64,000 nucleotides of DNA from Streptomyces griseoviridis (GTDB lineage Bacteria; Actinomycetota; Actinomycetes; Streptomycetales; Streptomycetaceae). Below, piece after piece: positions 62,525-64,000 of the stretch. The stretch lies in the NCBI RefSeq assembly GCF_005222485.1, contig NZ_CP029078.1:5359501-5423500 (forward strand), in the 5' to 3' direction. Each line of letters opens with the position of its first letter. The stretch's first letter is position 1. Both the position numbers and the translations under genes were made by a program. Below the pieces are notes generated by a model. That model was not told the DNA's origin and searched no databases. It saw only the letters and a program-made list of their open reading frames with translations.

Positions 62525-63409
62525 ATGGCTATCTGGCTCAACAAGGACAGCAAGGTCATCGTCCAGGGCATGACCGGCGCCACCGGGCAGAAGCACACCA
62601 AGCTGATGCTGGGTGACGGCACCGAGGTCGTCGGCGGCGTGAACCCGCGCAAGGCGGGCACCTCCGTCGACTTCGACGGCACCGAGGTACCCGTGTTCGG
62701 CACGGTCGCCGAGGCCATCGAGAAGACCGGCGCCAACGTCTCCGTCATCTTCGTGCCGGAGAAGTTCACCAAGGACGCCGTCGTCGAGGCGATCGACGCC
62801 GAGATCCCGCTGGCCGTCGTGATCACCGAGGGCATCGCCGTGCACGACACGGCGTCGTTCTGGGCGTACGCCGGCAAGAAGGGCAACAAGACCCGCATCA
62901 TCGGCCCGAACTGCCCCGGCATCATCACGCCCGGTCAGTCGAACGTCGGCATCATCCCGGGCGACATCACGAAGCCGGGCCGCATCGGCCTGGTCTCGAA
63001 GTCCGGCACGCTGACCTACCAGATGATGTACGAGCTGCGGGACATCGGCTTCTCGACGGCCGTCGGCATCGGTGGCGACCCGATCATCGGCACCACCCAC
63101 ATCGACGCCCTGGCCGCCTTCCAGGCCGACCCCGACACCGACCTGATCGTGATGATCGGTGAGATCGGCGGCGACGCCGAGGAGCGGGCCGCGGCCTTCA
63201 TCAAGGACAACGTGACCAAGCCGGTCGTCGGCTACGTCGCGGGCTTCACGGCGCCCGAGGGCAAGACGATGGGCCACGCGGGCGCCATCGTCTCCGGCTC
63301 CTCCGGCACCGCGCAGGCGAAGAAGGAGGCCCTTGAGGCCGCCGGCGTCAAGGTCGGCAAGACCCCGACCGAGACGGCGAAGCTGGCCCGCGAGATCCTC
63401 GCCGGCTGA
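62525..63409 (+). CDS. sucD: Succinyl-CoA synthetase alpha subunit
   Basis: A 294-residue subunit that binds CoA and carries the phosphohistidine. The CoA fold starts [13 protein letters not shown], the middle has [20 protein letters not shown], and the active-site His lies in [23 protein letters not shown] 62525 is the conserved start; the ribosome-site spacing is long. A strong terminator follows. Confidence 0.97.
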   Translation: MAIWLNKDSKVIVQGMTGATGQKHTKLMLGDGTEVVGGVNPRKAGTSVDFDGTEVPVFGTVAEAIEKTGANVSVIFVPEKFTKDAVVEAIDAEIPLAVVITEGIAVHDTASFWAYAGKKGNKTRIIGPNCPGIITPGQSNVGIIPGDITKPGRIGLVSKSGTLTYQMMYELRDIGFSTAVGIGGDPIIGTTHIDALAAFQADPDTDLIVMIGEIGGDAEERAAAFIKDNVTKPVVGYVAGFTAPEGKTMGHAGAIVSGSSGTAQAKKEALEAAGVKVGKTPTETAKLAREILAG

Positions 63410-63470
63410 CCTCCGCCGCACTCCGGGACCGGCGGACCCACGACGGGTTCCGCCGCACCCACCCGGGCAC

Positions 63471-63508
63471 CGATGGGCCCGCCCCCTCCCCAGGGGGCGG
63501 GCCCATCG
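63471..63508. terminator. Strong hairpin terminator after sucCD
   Basis: A perfect 17-bp stem (63471-63487 with 63492-63508) and 4-nt loop lies between sucD and the convergent minus-strand gene. Confidence 0.85.
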
Positions 63509-63565
63509 CCATGTCCCGGCCCCTGGGGAGGGGGCGGGCCGACCGTCCGGTCCGCGGCCGTCCCC

Positions 63566-64000
63566 TCACTCCGCGCGCGGCACCAGCCGTTCGGGGCCGT
63601 GCGCCGTCTCGCCCCGCAGCTTCGTGCGCAGCTCCACCTCCGCGCCCGACAGCGGACCCGGCGCCACCCTGGCCGGCACGCCCTGCACCTCGACGCCCGG
63701 CGCCACCGGCGGCTCGTAGTGGGTGGGCGCCGTCCGCAGGGTGAGCGTGGTGGTGCCGATCAGCGCCACCGTGAACGCGATCGCCGCCCGCGTCCAGAAC
63801 CGCGCCCGCCGCTCGCTGCCGTTGCGCACGGACGGCGGTTTCGCCGCGCGCAGCCGCTCCGCCGACGCCGTCTCGGCCAGCCGCTGGTGCAGCACGCGCG
63901 GGTCGGCGAGGTCGGGCAGCCGCGCGGCGATCCGCTCGCGCGCGTGCGTCAGCCGGCCGGCCGCCGCGGGGGTGCTCGCCTCCGTCTCAGCCGCCGTCTC
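63566..64000 (-). CDS. C-terminal part of a single-pass membrane protein (partial)
   Basis: The frame is open on the minus strand from base 64000 to the TGA at 63566, so the N-terminus is outside the window. The visible 144 residues contain an Arg/Ala-rich helix (LTHARERIAARLPDLADPR), a basic juxtamembrane stretch, one membrane segment (ARFWTRAAIAFTVALIGTTTL) and a C-terminal extracellular tail of about 55 residues. I cannot assign a family. A GTG at 63895 also opens the frame, but continuity upstream argues for a longer protein. Confidence 0.7.
   Translation of the reverse strand, partial: ETAAETEASTPAAAGRLTHARERIAARLPDLADPRVLHQRLAETASAERLRAAKPPSVRNGSERRARFWTRAAIAFTVALIGTTTLTLRTAPTHYEPPVAPGVEVQGVPARVAPGPLSGAEVELRTKLRGETAHGPERLVPRAE

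Overview
This window is chromosomal DNA from a high-GC actinomycete, almost certainly a Streptomyces. The signs are about 70-75% GC with C or G at nearly every third codon position, many GTG and some TTG starts, several apparently leaderless genes, an LAETG (class E sortase) surface protein, a five-gene Ser/Thr kinase cluster, an icmB-type B12 subunit, and a gene order guaB - guaB-like - glpD - kinases - chorismate mutase - guaA - pcrA - icmB - sucCD that I recall from Streptomyces chromosomes. The region reads as core-chromosome DNA. I see no phage genes, insertion sequences, CRISPR array, rRNA or tRNA.

Layout. 1-3694: end of guaB (IMP dehydrogenase), a CBS-less guaB paralogue, and a nucleotide-sugar dehydrogenase homologue that has lost its catalytic residues. 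4078-6895: glpD and a secreted class-C serine hydrolase. 7121-18037: five consecutive Ser/Thr kinase genes, all membrane-anchored with a related extracellular C-terminal module. The second is a pseudokinase whose activation loop is replaced by about 530 low-complexity residues. 18048-26317: a family 2 glycosyltransferase, succinate-semialdehyde dehydrogenase, a GMC oxidoreductase, the LAETG surface protein and a single-pass membrane protein. 26892-29525: chorismate mutase divergent from guaA, then a PPOX-fold flavoprotein. 29666-35289: a class II aldolase-like protein, a DUF4429/SHOCT protein, a membrane protein, a DoxX protein, and a hydrolase divergent from a winged-helix regulator. 35323-39083: PspC-domain proteins divergent from a PspC-type sensor kinase and its LuxR-type response regulator, with repeated CCCTGA boxes between them. 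39107-49199: cell-wall and repair genes, namely two NlpC/P60 endopeptidases (one behind a clear c-di-AMP ydaO riboswitch), a TDT-family transporter, the PcrA/UvrD helicase, an M23 peptidase and a lipase-like hydrolase. 49539-49949: the B12-binding mutase small subunit. 50068-58836: a divergent five-gene cluster of DUF5691, SWIM zinc finger, MoxR AAA+ ATPase, DUF5682-type protein and VWA protein. 59152-60804: two repeat-rich proteins of unknown function. 61315-63409: sucCD. The window ends inside a membrane protein gene on the minus strand.

How it fits together. guaB, the guaB paralogue and guaA are GMP synthesis genes. The kinase cluster, the c-di-AMP riboswitch, the two NlpC/P60 enzymes, the M23 enzyme, the serine hydrolase and the sortase substrate form a cell-envelope theme. 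The most interesting signal is regulatory. The SWIM gene at 53401 and the pcrA/uvrD gene at 43814 are each preceded by a match to the RecA/LexA-independent DNA-damage promoter (TTGTCRGTG-N8-TANNNT, the PafBC class). The divergent MoxR gene carries a near-match in the opposite orientation. This suggests that the uncharacterised SWIM/DUF5691 + MoxR/DUF5682/VWA cluster is a DNA-damage-inducible chaperone-like or defence-like system.
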